A stretch of DNA of 64,000 bases from Leucobacter aridicollis (GCF_024399335.1 NZ_CP075339.1:434001-498000); one strand, 5' to 3'. Shown: positions 34,335 through 44,380, numbered from the stretch's first letter. Made by a program: numbers and translations. Notes: generated by a model from the sequence alone, not told the origin.

Positions 34335-35870
34335 CTATGCGAGCTCTCCCGTCGCCGTGTGCGCGAGGTCGGCGGTGAGATGCGTTGGAACGCCGCCGAG
34401 CAGTGTCGCAGCGACGCCCGGCGGCCGGAACCCGGCCGGGCCTATTGGGAGTGCAGCGGTGAGTGGATCTGAGTCGAGCAGCACGAGATCGGCGTGATCG
34501 CCCACGCCCGGAGCGAGCGGACCGCGCATCGAACACGCGAGAGCTGCAGCTACCGAGATGCGCTCCTCGGGAACCCAGGCCGGGCTTCCTGCGCTGGCGC
34601 GCGTGACGGCGGCGGCGATCGCGTGCCATGGGTCAAGCGGCGCGACAGGGGCGTCAGACCCCAGCACGACGTTCGCCCCACTTGCGAGGAGGGACGCGAG
34701 CGGGAACGCGCGATCCGCCCGGTCAGCCCACTCGGCACGCATGCTTGGGACGTCGTCGATGAGGTGCGCTGGCTGAACGCTCGCACCCACGCCAAGCGCG
34801 GCGAAGCGAGCAATGTCCGAGCTGCGAAGCAGCTGGGCGTGCTCGATCCTGCCAACCGCCCCGGTCGCCCCGAAGGCGTCGAGCGCCTGCGCGTTCGCGC
34901 GGTCACCGATCGCGTGTACCGCGGCCCAATACCCTGCCCGCTTCGCCCGCGCGAGGAGCGAGGAGAGCTCCGCTGGCGCAACAACCTCGCGACCGTGCCC
35001 GCCGCCGGCGTAGGGCTCGCAGCAGAGCGCAGTGCGAGTTCCGAGGGACCCATCGGTGATCACTTTGAGTGGGCCGACGGAGACGAGCCCGTTTGTGCCA
35101 ATCGGCGACCCCGAGCCCAGACCGCAGTCGATGGCGCGATCAAGGTGCTCTGGGTAGATTGCGCTCTCGACGCGCAGCGCGCGAAAGCCGCCGAGCTCAC
35201 GCCGCGTCCAGTCGTCGAAGCTCCACCTGATCTCAAAGTCGACAACCCCGACGACGCCGAGCGCCGCTGCACGTCGTGCCGCGAGATCCACCGCTGCGTC
35301 GAGCGCCTCATCGGTGGTGCGGTCGAGCTCGGCGACAAGCCCAAAGCACTCGTCTTCAACGACGTGCGCAGAGTGGTCGGGAGAAAAGCCGTACTTGGCA
35401 AGCGCCGCGCTGTTGAGCCAGGCGCCGTGGAGATCGAGCCCGACGAGCACGATGGGCACACGGCTGCTCACGGAGTCGAGCTGCTCGCGAGAGAGCCCGC
35501 CCCAGTCGCCGCCTCGCACGCGCATGCCGATGAGCTCGGTCGGCGCGCTTCCCGACAGATCAGGAGCAAGGTAGCCCGCCGCGAGCTCGAGTGCGGCCGC
35601 CGGCGAGTCCGCAGTGACAAAGTCTGGGCGGCTCGACTGCTGGGCCCACTGCCCGAGGTGCACGTGCTCGTCCCACAGCCCCGACGTCAGCACCCGGCCG
35701 TCGGCGCGGAGCGTCCGCGCCGACGCAGCGCTCACTCCGTCGAGCTCGGTGAGGGCCCCGGCTGGGGTGAGGGCCGAGATGACGCCATCGCCTCCGATCC
35801 AGACGTCAGTGACCGTGCTCGACCCAGGGAAGCGAGCCCCTTGGATGAGCTGGATTGCGGCGTCATGCAT
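34335..35870 (-). CDS. Amidohydrolase family protein, YtcJ-like
   Basis: A 511-residue metal-dependent hydrolase. The metal-binding HxH is in GLWDEHVHLGQWA; the barrel continues with DGSLGTRTA, HAIGDRANAQALDAF, GRIEHAQLL and the Asp of LGSDAPVAPLDPWHAIAAAVTR. YtcJ-like enzymes cleave C-N bonds in N-acyl or formyl derivatives and are often encoded with peptide transporters, as here. It is the last gene of a seven-gene minus-strand operon; its ATG lies nine bases after the preceding stop, so translation is probably coupled. The protein upstream (35880) is a paralogue. Confidence 0.88.
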   Translation of the reverse strand: MHDAAIQLIQGARFPGSSTVTDVWIGGDGVISALTPAGALTELDGVSAASARTLRADGRVLTSGLWDEHVHLGQWAQQSSRPDFVTADSPAAALELAAGYLAPDLSGSAPTELIGMRVRGGDWGGLSREQLDSVSSRVPIVLVGLDLHGAWLNSAALAKYGFSPDHSAHVVEDECFGLVAELDRTTDEALDAAVDLAARRAAALGVVGVVDFEIRWSFDDWTRRELGGFRALRVESAIYPEHLDRAIDCGLGSGSPIGTNGLVSVGPLKVITDGSLGTRTALCCEPYAGGGHGREVVAPAELSSLLARAKRAGYWAAVHAIGDRANAQALDAFGATGAVGRIEHAQLLRSSDIARFAALGVGASVQPAHLIDDVPSMRAEWADRADRAFPLASLLASGANVVLGSDAPVAPLDPWHAIAAAVTRASAGSPAWVPEERISVAAALACSMRGPLAPGVGDHADLVLLDSDPLTAALPIGPAGFRPPGVAATLLGGVPTHLTADLAHTATGELA

Positions 35871-35879
35871 CAGGTAAGC

Positions 35880-37595
35880 CTACGTCGTCGCGCGGTGCGC
35901 GACTGCGCCGCCGAGCACGGTGAGCAGGACGGGGGCTTCGGCGAACTCAGCGGCGTCTGCGGTGAGCGGGTCAAGCCCGAACGCAGCGAGATCCGCGACA
36001 GCGCCGACCCGCACGAAGCCATCGGCTGGCCTATCGATCGCTGCCCAGCAGTTGTGGGTGATGGCGGCGAGCGCGCGCTCCGGCGTGAGCGCCTGGTGCT
36101 CGTCGACGGCTGGGGTACCGGCCCCGTGCCGCTTCCGATTCACCGCTGCCGCGAAGACGCGGCGCGCGTCGAACTCCTCGACGGGCCAATCCGAGCCGAG
36201 GGCGACGATTGCCCCGGCGTTGTCGAGGTCGGCAACGCGCCAGGCGTTGTGTGCGCGCTCAGATCCAGCGCCCAGCAGGGTCGTCCACATGTCGAGCCCG
36301 TCGGGGCGCTTGCAGAACGCGTGAATCGGCTGCATGCTCGCGGGCACACCGAGCTCAGCGAACCGTGGCACGAGGTGATCGGGGATCGTCTCAACGTGTT
36401 CGATACGATGCGTTACACCGCGGGCGTCTGCTGGCAGTGAGGCGACGGCGTCGAGCACGAACTCGACGGCGCGGTCGCCGATCGCGTGCGTTGCGGTCTG
36501 GATTCCGCGCGCAGACAGCGTGTGTATCGTGCGGGTGAACAGCTCGGTCGGCGACCAGTACGGTTCGAGCCCGCCGCCTCTGGTATCTGCCTCGAACAGC
36601 CAGGCTGAGCCGTTGTCGATGCTGCCGTCGAGCATGAACTTCACGCCTTCGACGTGCCAGCGGCGGCCGCCCGTGCCCTGCAGTGCGACGATGCGCTCAA
36701 GCGTCTCATCCCACGGGTCGCTCGCCCGCCAGAGCGGTGAGACGCGCACGCGGGTTGCGAGCTCCCCGGTCTCCTCAATCGCCCGCAGCACCTCGATGTC
36801 GCCCTCTTCCATGTTCATCTGGTGAAGCGACGTGTATCCGGTGGCCGCGAAGTCGGCGAGCTTCGCTCTGACCGCGGCGACGCGTTCTGCGAACGGCATT
36901 CGCGGGTAGAGGTCGGTGACGAGGAGCTCGGCGTCTGACTCGATGAGGTAGCCGGTCGGGGTGCCGTCCTCGTACACCTCTATGGAAGCGTTGTTGCCAA
37001 AGTCTCGGGGGCCGTCGATGCCGGCGAGCTCAAGGGCGCGCGGGCTGGCGATCACTGAGTGGCCGTCGAACAGCAGCAGGTACCCCGGGCGGCCACCGAA
37101 TGCCTCGGCGAACGGTGCGTTCGTGAGTTCGCCCCCGACAAACATGTCGAATGAGAGACCGAACCCGCGAATCCACTCGTCTTCCCCGCAGGACGCGGCG
37201 AACTCGGCGATGCGGTCGGCGACCTCCGCGATTGAGGTGCAGCCGTGAAGCATGAGCGCCTCGTGTCGCGACTCGGCACCCGAGAGCGGGTGCACGTGAG
37301 CGTCGACGAAGCCAGCGGTGATTGTCGCGTCGCCGAGGTCGATCGTCTCCCCGGCAGCCACATCCCAGGCTGTGGCGTCTGCCCGCGACCCGACCGCAAC
37401 GATGACCCCATCGGTGATCGCGACGGCGTCTGCACGCGGCCCGTTCACCGACGACAGCGGCTCTGCAGGCGCTCCCGTGTGCACGCGCCCGCCGAGCACG
37501 ACGAGGTCGGCACGAAGCTGGGTCGTCGACCCGGATCCTGATCCAGTGACGGGCGCGGCAATCGCGCCTGATGAGATCTGCGCCTCAGACATCAT
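35880..37595 (-). CDS. Amidohydrolase family protein, YtcJ-like (paralogue)
   Basis: A 571-residue amidohydrolase with HxH in GFVDAHVHPLSGAE, HEALMLHGCTS, a metal-site HAIGDRAVEFVLDAVAS, HRIEHVETIPD and LGSDWPVEEFDARRVFAAAV. It is longer than the downstream paralogue, mainly in the N-terminal region, so the two probably act on different substrates or on different ends of the same peptide-like compound. The start codon overlaps the ATPase stop (ATGA), showing tight coupling with the transporter and suggesting that the imported ligand is the substrate. Confidence 0.88.
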   Translation of the reverse strand: MMSEAQISSGAIAAPVTGSGSGSTTQLRADLVVLGGRVHTGAPAEPLSSVNGPRADAVAITDGVIVAVGSRADATAWDVAAGETIDLGDATITAGFVDAHVHPLSGAESRHEALMLHGCTSIAEVADRIAEFAASCGEDEWIRGFGLSFDMFVGGELTNAPFAEAFGGRPGYLLLFDGHSVIASPRALELAGIDGPRDFGNNASIEVYEDGTPTGYLIESDAELLVTDLYPRMPFAERVAAVRAKLADFAATGYTSLHQMNMEEGDIEVLRAIEETGELATRVRVSPLWRASDPWDETLERIVALQGTGGRRWHVEGVKFMLDGSIDNGSAWLFEADTRGGGLEPYWSPTELFTRTIHTLSARGIQTATHAIGDRAVEFVLDAVASLPADARGVTHRIEHVETIPDHLVPRFAELGVPASMQPIHAFCKRPDGLDMWTTLLGAGSERAHNAWRVADLDNAGAIVALGSDWPVEEFDARRVFAAAVNRKRHGAGTPAVDEHQALTPERALAAITHNCWAAIDRPADGFVRVGAVADLAAFGLDPLTADAAEFAEAPVLLTVLGGAVAHRATT

Positions 37596-39391
37596 GTCGC
37601 GGGTCCTTCCTGCTCGACCGAGAGGATCGGTTGAGCCAAGTCTGTAGCGTGCGCTCGGCGCAGCCGCTGCACCGCGGGGTCGGGCACGGGAACCGCGGCA
37701 ATGAGCCGCTGCGTGTACTCGTGCTGCGGGTGGTGCAGCACCTGCTCGGTCTCGCCGATCTCGACGAGCCTGCCCCGCTGCAGCACGCCAACGCGGTGGG
37801 CGAGCAGCTCGACGACCGCGAGGTCGTGGCTGATGAACAGCGACGCAAAGCCGAGCTCGCGCTGCAGGCCCGTGAAAATGTCGAGCACCTTCGCCTGCAC
37901 AGACACATCGAGGGCGCTCGTCGGCTCGTCTGCGATTACGAGCTCGGGCTGCAGCGCGAGCGCGCGGGCGAGACCGATGCGCTGGCGCTGGCCGCCCGAG
38001 AGCTCGAACGGCTGCCGCTCTGCAAACGTGGCAGGCAGTTCGACTGCGTCAAGCAGCTCGAGCGCGCGGGCTCGATGCGCGCGTGCGCCGCCGGGCGCGC
38101 GGTGGATCCGCATCGGCTCGGTGATGCACTGCTCAACAGTCATGAACGAGTTGAACGAGGCTGCAGGGTCTTGGAACACGAAGCCGACGCGGCGGCGCAG
38201 TTCGCGCAGCTCGCGGCGCTTCAGGCGCTTGAGTTCGCTGCCAAACACAGTCAGCGACCCTGCGGCGATCTGCTCGAGGCCGCCAATCGCGCGCCCAATC
38301 GTCGACTTGCCCGATCCCGACTCGCCAACGAGGCCAACGACCTCGCCGCGCGCGATCGTGAGGTCGACCGCGTGCACAGCCTTCACCGGGTTCGTGCCAA
38401 AGCCGCTCTTGTAGACGATATCGACGCCGCGGAGCTCGACGGCGCTTGCTGAAACTGCGCTTGCTGAAACGGCGTCTGCCGCAGCAGTCGCCGAATCCGC
38501 GGTGTCGAACTGTTCCGCTGAGTGTGTCGCGACGGCCGCATCGGCAATCGTCGCCGAGCTGACGCGGGATCCGCTGCCGAGCCTCGGCACCGCGGCGAGT
38601 AGCTGGCGCGTGTACTCCTGCTTCGGGTTTGCGAAGAGCTCCTCGACCGGCGCCTCCTCGACGAGGTCACCGCGGTACATCACGGCGACACGGTCTGCGA
38701 GGTCAGCGACGACGCCCATGTTGTGCGTGATGAGCACGATCGACGCACCAAACTCGTCGCGGCACTCGCGCAGCAGGTCGAGAATCTCGGCCTGCACGGT
38801 GACGTCGAGCGCGGTTGTCGGCTCGTCGGCGATGATCACCGACGGGCGTAGCGCGAGCGCCATCGCGATGATGATTCGCTGCTTCTGTCCGCCGGAGAAC
38901 TGGTGCGGGTAGTCGCTGTAGCGGCGCTCGGGGTCGGGAATGCCGACCGCGCGGAGCATCGCGAGCGCGCGCTCCTTGCGCTCGCTGCCGTCGCTCATGC
39001 CGTGGGCCCGCAGGCCCTCCTCGATCTGCCAGCCGATAGTGAAGACAGGGTTGAGTGCGGTTGACGGCTCCTGGAAGATCATCGCGGCCTTGCCGCCGCG
39101 GATCTCGCGCAGCTCAGCGTCAGACGCGCTGAGCACATCGGTGCCCGAGAGCAGCACGACGCCTGAGCGCCTGGTGCGCGGCGGGAACAGCCCGAGGGCG
39201 GCGCGCGCGGTGAGGGTCTTGCCCGAGCCCGATTCGCCGACGATTGCAAGGATCTCGCCCTGCGTAAGTTCGAGCGACACGTTGTTCACCGCGTGCACGG
39301 TGCCGTGGGCGGTGTCGATGTTCAGCGTGAGCTGCTCGATCGCGAGTGGCGCTGTGGTCTGCGCCTGGGGCGCTGTTGTCGCGGTGCTCAT
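37592..39391 (-). CDS. Peptide ABC transporter, fused double ATPase
   Basis: A 599-residue protein with two ATPase domains, as in DppD-DppF fusions. Domain one (about 15-265) has [24 protein letters not shown] and [12 protein letters not shown]. Domain two (about 330-580) has [29 protein letters not shown] and VIADEPTSALDV. An Ala-rich linker (DTADSATAAADAVSASAVSA) joins them. It powers the importer formed with permeases 39388 and 40371. Its start overlaps the permease stop (ATGA) and its stop overlaps the amidohydrolase start. Unlike the fusion at 18949, no permease is attached. Confidence 0.93.
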   Translation of the reverse strand: MSTATTAPQAQTTAPLAIEQLTLNIDTAHGTVHAVNNVSLELTQGEILAIVGESGSGKTLTARAALGLFPPRTRRSGVVLLSGTDVLSASDAELREIRGGKAAMIFQEPSTALNPVFTIGWQIEEGLRAHGMSDGSERKERALAMLRAVGIPDPERRYSDYPHQFSGGQKQRIIIAMALALRPSVIIADEPTTALDVTVQAEILDLLRECRDEFGASIVLITHNMGVVADLADRVAVMYRGDLVEEAPVEELFANPKQEYTRQLLAAVPRLGSGSRVSSATIADAAVATHSAEQFDTADSATAAADAVSASAVSASAVELRGVDIVYKSGFGTNPVKAVHAVDLTIARGEVVGLVGESGSGKSTIGRAIGGLEQIAAGSLTVFGSELKRLKRRELRELRRRVGFVFQDPAASFNSFMTVEQCITEPMRIHRAPGGARAHRARALELLDAVELPATFAERQPFELSGGQRQRIGLARALALQPELVIADEPTSALDVSVQAKVLDIFTGLQRELGFASLFISHDLAVVELLAHRVGVLQRGRLVEIGETEQVLHHPQHEYTQRLIAAVPVPDPAVQRLRRAHATDLAQPILSVEQEGPAT

Positions 39392-40365
39392 CCGTTGAAC
39401 TCCTTCTTCATGCGGCCCGGCGCGAACACTGCGACGGCGCGGGCGAAGATGCCCGGGCGGCCGGTGAACTCGCGTGAGCGCTGGTCGACGAGGTCGCGCA
39501 GGCCGTCGCCCACGAGGTTGAGGGCGAGCACCGTGATGATGAGGAACGCGCTCGTGATGATGATCATCTGCGGTGCCTGCATGATGACTGCCTTGCCGTC
39601 GTAGAGGATGTTGCCCCAGCTCGCGTGGGGTGCAGGCACGCCAGCACCGAGGAAGCTCATCGCGGCCTCGGTGATGACCGACTCCGCGAAAGTGAATGTC
39701 GCCTGCACCACGAGCACCGAGAGCACGTTGGGAAGAATGTGGCGGATCATGATGTGGAACATGCCCGCGCCCTGCATCGTCGCGGCGGTCACAAAGGTCT
39801 CGGAGGTGACCGCGAGCGCTCGTGCGCGCACGAGGCGTGCAATGCCCGGCGTGTAGACGATCGCGAGGGCGATGATGAGGTTCGTGACGCTCGGGCCGAG
39901 CGCCGCAGCGAGGGCGACAGCGAGCAGGATGGCGGGGATCGCCATGAGGCCGTCGCAGATGCGCATGAGGATCGCGTCGAGCACCGGGTTGAACACCGCG
40001 AGGATGCCGATGAGCGCGCCGATCACGCCACTCACGAGGGCAACAACGAAGCCGACGAGCAGCGACGTCGAAGCGCCGGAGATGATGCGCGTGAAGAGGT
40101 CACGGCCGAAGTTGTCGGTGCCGAAGATGTGCTCTGCAGACGGCTTTGCGAGGCGGTTCACCGGGTCGACCGCGTAGGGGTCGAGTCCGAGCACAGGCGG
40201 CAGCACGTACGAGATCACGAAGATCGCGAGGATGATGATGATGCCTGTCATGAACCCGGTGTTCGAGAGCGCCCGGCGCCACAGCGTGTTCTTCGGTGCC
40301 TCTGGGCGCATTGAGAGCACGGTCGTGTTCGGGACTGGCAGGTTGTGCGTGTTGGGTGCGGTCAT
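39388..40365 (-). CDS. Peptide ABC transporter permease, DppC type
   Basis: A 325-residue permease with six predicted helices. A long polar head of about 35 residues precedes the first helix (GFMTGIIIILAIFVISYVL). DppC-type features: [39 protein letters not shown], the ATPase-docking loop AATMQGAGMFHIMIRHILPN, and ALNLVGDGLRDLVD at the end. It forms the pore with the DppB-type subunit encoded just upstream (five-base gap). Confidence 0.93.
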   Translation of the reverse strand: MTAPNTHNLPVPNTTVLSMRPEAPKNTLWRRALSNTGFMTGIIIILAIFVISYVLPPVLGLDPYAVDPVNRLAKPSAEHIFGTDNFGRDLFTRIISGASTSLLVGFVVALVSGVIGALIGILAVFNPVLDAILMRICDGLMAIPAILLAVALAAALGPSVTNLIIALAIVYTPGIARLVRARALAVTSETFVTAATMQGAGMFHIMIRHILPNVLSVLVVQATFTFAESVITEAAMSFLGAGVPAPHASWGNILYDGKAVIMQAPQMIIITSAFLIITVLALNLVGDGLRDLVDQRSREFTGRPGIFARAVAVFAPGRMKKEFNG

Positions 40366-40370
40366 GACGC

Positions 40371-41321
40371 TCAGGCCTTTCCGACGCGAACCCGCGGGTC
40401 GACGATGCCGTAGAGCAGGTCGATGAGCAGGTTGGTGAGGAGGTAGATGAGGGTGACAAACAGGATGACGCCCTGGATCACCGGGTAGTCGCGGCGCGAG
40501 ATTGAGGTGACGAGCAGTTGACCGAGACCCGGGATGTTGAAGATCGTCTCGGTGACGGCGGCACCCGTTACGAGGCCGCCGAGCGAGAGGCCGACGATCG
40601 TGAGGATCGGGAGGCTCGCGTTCTTCAGGGTGTGGCTGAAGAGCAGCCTGCGCTCGGCGACGCCGCGCGAGCGGGCCGCGTCGATGTAGTCGGCTGAGAG
40701 CACATCAAGCACGGCGGCGCGGGTCGTGCGGGTGATGAGCGCCGCGGTGATCGCACCGAGCGCGATGCCAGGCATGAGCAGCGTCTTGATGCCGTCGCCG
40801 AAGCTTTCGAACGGGTTCACGTAGCCCGAGATTGGCAGCCAGCGCAGCGTGAGGCCGAAGAGCAGCATCATGCCGATCGCAAGCACGAAGCTTGGCACAG
40901 TCATACCGAGAAGTGTGAAGCCGGTGACCATCTTGTCGAAGGCGCGTCCGCGGAACCGGGCGGCGATGGTGCCAAACGGTACCGAGAGCACGACCGCGAC
41001 GATGATCGCGATAACGGCGAGCTGGATCGTTGGCACTGCGTTGTCACCGATCGCCTCTACAACGCTCTTGCGCAGGAAGTAGGAGTCGCCGAGGTCGCCG
41101 CGGAAGATACCGCCGACCCAATTGAGGTACTGCATGACGATCGGCTCGTTCAGGCCCATGCTCTCGCGGAGCGCAGCGACCTGGTCGTCTGCGGCCTTCT
41201 CGCCGAGGATGCGGCGGGCTGGGTCGCCAGGAGTGAGGTGAATGAGCGAGAAGATCACCACCGACACCACGAACAACACTGGGATGAGGCTCAGGAGCCT
41301 GCGAAAGATAAATCTAAGCAT
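40371..41321 (-). CDS. Peptide ABC transporter permease, DppB type
   Basis: A 316-residue permease beginning MLRFIFRRLLSLIPVLFVVS and carrying the typical VVIFSLIHLTPGDPARRILG, YLNWVGGIFRGDLGDSYF and ATPase-docking YIDAARSRGVAERRLLFSHTL motifs. It pairs with the DppC-type subunit encoded downstream. A hairpin at 41379-41405 separates it from the preceding lipoprotein gene. Confidence 0.93.
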   Translation of the reverse strand: MLRFIFRRLLSLIPVLFVVSVVIFSLIHLTPGDPARRILGEKAADDQVAALRESMGLNEPIVMQYLNWVGGIFRGDLGDSYFLRKSVVEAIGDNAVPTIQLAVIAIIVAVVLSVPFGTIAARFRGRAFDKMVTGFTLLGMTVPSFVLAIGMMLLFGLTLRWLPISGYVNPFESFGDGIKTLLMPGIALGAITAALITRTTRAAVLDVLSADYIDAARSRGVAERRLLFSHTLKNASLPILTIVGLSLGGLVTGAAVTETIFNIPGLGQLLVTSISRRDYPVIQGVILFVTLIYLLTNLLIDLLYGIVDPRVRVGKA

Positions 41322-41378
41322 CTGCGTTCCGGGGTCGGGGTGAGCGGGGTGAGAAAAGCGGTGAAGCGGGGTGGATCA

Positions 41379-41405
41379 GGGCCGGCCGCGCGAGGCGACC
41401 GGCCC
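41379..41405 (-). terminator. Intercistronic hairpin between binding-protein and permease genes
   Basis: GGGCCGG and CCGGCCC form a 7-bp GC stem in the 120-base gap. Such hairpins often let the binding-protein message outlast or outnumber that of the permeases; it need not stop transcription fully. Confidence 0.5.
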
Positions 41406-41441
41406 AATCCGGTGGGGCGTGATTGCGCTACGCTGCCCCGG

Positions 41442-43058
41442 TTAGTTCTTCCACTTGGCGTTCCACCACACAAAGTGGCCGTCGAACCAAGCGAGATCGA
41501 GATCCTTGTTCGCAGCGTAGACGTTGTGCGCGTCGCCGATGCGGCTCATCGGGCGGGTATCTTCGATCCACTGCTGCATGTCGCTGAACAGTGCGCTTGC
41601 GTCTGCCTGGGTGGGTGCGCTGCGGAAGTCTGCGAGCAGCTTTTGCAGTTCTGGGCCGTCGAAGTAGCCGGCGCGGGTCGGCAGGAAGCCGATTGTTTGC
41701 GTCGGGTCGAGCTCGGTGCCGAACGGGAACACTACAAGATCCCACTCGTCGCGGCGCTCGCGGTACTTTTCGCTGAACGCGCCCCACTCGTACGCGTCGA
41801 GGGTGGCGGCAACGCCCATGCCCTTGAGCTGCTCGACGACGACGACGGCCGAGTTGTATGCCTCGGAGTAGTCCTTGTTTGCGAGCACGATGACGGGCTG
41901 GCCGGTGTAGCCGCCGGCAGCCAGCATTTCCTTCGCCTTGGCAGGGTCAGCCTGGTTGAAGTCGGCCTTGCCAACCTCGGTGTCCCAGATCGACTTCTGG
42001 CCGAGCGTCATGTTGTGGTGCACGAGGTCGTAGAGATCCTTCGAACCGACAGCCGCGAGCATGATCGGGTCGCGGTCGAGGCCGGTGTTGATCGCCTGGC
42101 GGTTCTCGACCTTCGAGAACGGGCTCGTCTCTGCGTCTGAGTAGACGAGGTTGATCGGGCCAACCATGTAGGTGTCGAGCTGCAGGTTCTCGTCGTCCTT
42201 GAACTGGTCGAGGCTGTCAAACGGCAGCTCGGTCGTTGCGTCGTACTGGCCCGACTGCAGGCCGAGTGTGCGGGTTGAAGCGTCGGGCACGAAGTTGAAC
42301 ACGACCTCGCTGAGGGTCGCGTCCTTCGCGCCCGCGCGGCCGCTCGACGGCGCGTCGACAGGCACGTAGTCGTCCCACTTCTCGATCACGATCTTCTGGT
42401 CAGCGTCCCACTCGGCGAGCTTGAACGGGCCGGTGCCCACGAGATCCTCAAGCGCCTCGATCGGCTGGTCGCCGACCTTCGCGATGACCTCGCTCGGCAG
42501 GATCGCCGGGTACGCTGTCGACACCTGCGAGAGGTAGAGCAGGTGCAGGAAGCTCGGGTTCGTGACGTTGAGCTTGACTGTGCGGTCGTCGACCTTCGTC
42601 CACTCCGAGCCGGCAAATGCCTCCTGCGCTGCAACAGACACGCGCGTCCAGCGGTTCATCGAGTCGACGACGTCGTCTGCGTCGAGGTCGCTGCCGTCTT
42701 GGAACTTCACGCCCTCGCGGAGGGTGAACGTGTACTCGAGCGCGTCTGCGCTCTGCTCGAACGACTCGGCGAGCATCGGCTGCACCTTGAGATCGGCGTC
42801 TGCAGTGACGAGGGTCTCGAAGACGGGGCCGGTGATCTCGCCCATGATCGAGTCAGTCGAGATCTGCGGGTCGAGGCTCTCGGGCTGCGCCGGAGTCACG
42901 AGGTTCACCGTGTCCTTCGCCGCGTCGCTGCCGCCCTCGGAGCTGCTCGACGGCGAGCAACCCGAGAGGACAAGTGCGCCAATGGCGATCGCGGCGGTCG
43001 CGCTGCCAACGCGTCGAAGCGCGCCGGCGCGCCACGATCTTGGTGCTTGAGTGGTCAT
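41442..43058 (-). CDS. Peptide ABC transporter substrate-binding lipoprotein, family 5
   Basis: A 538-residue lipoprotein with basic head and lipobox LVLSGC (Cys34), then a Ser/Gly/Asp-rich stretch and a family 5 solute-binding fold: VFETLVTADADLKVQPMLAE, YTFTLREGVKFQDGSDLDAD, VGTGPFKLAEWDADQKIVIE, and NRQAINTGLDRDPIM. It belongs to the importer made by the next three genes. The ATG at 43058 has GAGGAG seven bases upstream and follows the S51 peptidase stop by 11 bases; longer frames are antisense or out of family. Confidence 0.93.
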   Translation of the reverse strand: MTTQAPRSWRAGALRRVGSATAAIAIGALVLSGCSPSSSSEGGSDAAKDTVNLVTPAQPESLDPQISTDSIMGEITGPVFETLVTADADLKVQPMLAESFEQSADALEYTFTLREGVKFQDGSDLDADDVVDSMNRWTRVSVAAQEAFAGSEWTKVDDRTVKLNVTNPSFLHLLYLSQVSTAYPAILPSEVIAKVGDQPIEALEDLVGTGPFKLAEWDADQKIVIEKWDDYVPVDAPSSGRAGAKDATLSEVVFNFVPDASTRTLGLQSGQYDATTELPFDSLDQFKDDENLQLDTYMVGPINLVYSDAETSPFSKVENRQAINTGLDRDPIMLAAVGSKDLYDLVHHNMTLGQKSIWDTEVGKADFNQADPAKAKEMLAAGGYTGQPVIVLANKDYSEAYNSAVVVVEQLKGMGVAATLDAYEWGAFSEKYRERRDEWDLVVFPFGTELDPTQTIGFLPTRAGYFDGPELQKLLADFRSAPTQADASALFSDMQQWIEDTRPMSRIGDAHNVYAANKDLDLAWFDGHFVWWNAKWKN

Positions 43059-43069
43059 TGAATGGCTCC

Positions 43070-44380
43070 TCAGTGGTTGGTTGGGGTTGGAGTGATCGAG
43101 ATGATGAGGTCTGAGAACCCGCCAGTGGCGAGCGCGTGTGTGCGCTCGTCGCGGTGCAGGCTCGTGCGGTAGCGGGGCTGCCTGTCTGCCGAGCTCTCCC
43201 CGCTCGCGCTGAGGGAGTCTGAGTCGAGCAGGCGCTCGGCGAGCGCGAGGAGCGGGCGAGAGCCGTCGTCTGACCAGATGTCGCGGGCGCGTGAATCCTC
43301 GACGTCGGAGCCGAACGCGAGGTCTGCGACTCTGGTGCCCCGGGTGGTGGCGGCAGATGCGAAGTCGTGCGTGTCGCCAGGAACGAGGTAGCTCCACCGC
43401 GTGCCGAGGATTGCGGCCTGGGAGCCTGCGGCCGACTCGTCTGCGTCGGGGACCTCGCAGCCATCGAGGTTGAGGATGGAGACTCCGCGGTCGCCAATTA
43501 CCTCCGCCACCCGAGTATCGCGGTCGTAAACGAGCGCGGTGTGCTCGTCGACACCGACGGCGAGGCTGCGGCCGAGGGAATGGGCGAGCCGGATCGAGCG
43601 TGCGTGCCTGCCCCACTCGGAGAAGTGCGAGTCGAGTAGCGCCTCTGGGAAGATCCCAAGCCCGCCGGCGGGGATGTGCGTGAGCGCGTCACGGCCGTCG
43701 CGCGCGAGATCGTAGCCCGCGAAGGCGCCAAACTTCCACGCGTTGTGAATGTCTGCCCCGCCGCTCACCATGTCTTCGGCTTGCTGGATCGCTAGGCCGG
43801 CACTTGTTCCAGCGACGACGCCACCGCGCCCGAGTACGTCGAGGATCGCCGTGAGCGCGGGTGTTGCTGTGCGCGAGGCGAAGGGCTGTGCTCCCGGCGT
43901 CGTTGCGCGAAACAGCGCCAATACGTAGTGGGTCTGGTCCCCGCCGCCGAGAAAGACGCCATCGGTGCTCCGAATGAGTTCGGCGGTGTCGGCGGCGTCG
44001 GCCTGCGCCCTGGAGTAGCTGGAGCCAGGGTAGGCGGGGGCCTCGCTGACCCCAATCGGGATGGGGACGCCCACGGCGCCGTGGCGAGCGAAGAGCTCGG
44101 CGTAGTAGCGGCCGTCTGCCTCGTCGTTCTCGGCTGTCGGGTCCTGGGCAAGTTTCTGCGACCCTGCGGGCTCCGAGGCCGTCGTGAGGATCGCGATGCG
44201 GGGCGCCCCAGTCCTTCGGCGCTCGCCCGCGAGCGCGACGATCTTGCGAATGATCTCAGGGTGTTCGTCGAGTGCGCCGCCGATGAGCACGAGCGTTCCC
44301 GCGCGTGCCCCGGTTGCGTCTGCGGCGTGCGTCGCGCTGGGCGCTGCGGGGCGTGGCATAGCTGGTGAGTGTGCGTTCAC
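43070..44380 (-). CDS. Serine peptidase family S51, cyanophycinase-like
   Basis: A 436-residue cytoplasmic protein of the class I glutamine-amidotransferase-like S51 family. TLVLIGGALDEHPEIIRKIV starts the fold, GVFLGGGDQTHYVLALF leads to the nucleophile elbow GTSAGLA, and an active-site region with GVDEHTALVY follows. Cyanophycinase-like members cleave beta-aspartyl dipeptide polymers and other family members cleave aspartyl peptides, so an Asp-containing peptide substrate is reasonable but not proved. The GTG at 44380 follows GGGAGG with a five-base gap. It is the first gene of the operon and lies next to the GAAAT operators. Confidence 0.83.
   Translation of the reverse strand: MNAHSPAMPRPAAPSATHAADATGARAGTLVLIGGALDEHPEIIRKIVALAGERRRTGAPRIAILTTASEPAGSQKLAQDPTAENDEADGRYYAELFARHGAVGVPIPIGVSEAPAYPGSSYSRAQADAADTAELIRSTDGVFLGGGDQTHYVLALFRATTPGAQPFASRTATPALTAILDVLGRGGVVAGTSAGLAIQQAEDMVSGGADIHNAWKFGAFAGYDLARDGRDALTHIPAGGLGIFPEALLDSHFSEWGRHARSIRLAHSLGRSLAVGVDEHTALVYDRDTRVAEVIGDRGVSILNLDGCEVPDADESAAGSQAAILGTRWSYLVPGDTHDFASAATTRGTRVADLAFGSDVEDSRARDIWSDDGSRPLLALAERLLDSDSLSASGESSADRQPRYRTSLHRDERTHALATGGFSDLIISITPTPTNH

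Noticed and set aside
34494-36440. A 648-codon plus-strand frame
   Set aside because: It is antisense to the two amidohydrolase genes, which have full active-site motifs; high GC leaves such shadow frames open.
43059-43616. N-terminal extension of the peptide-binding lipoprotein
   Set aside because: It overlaps the S51 peptidase gene and is Arg-rich; the lipoprotein signal begins at 43058 behind a good ribosome site.
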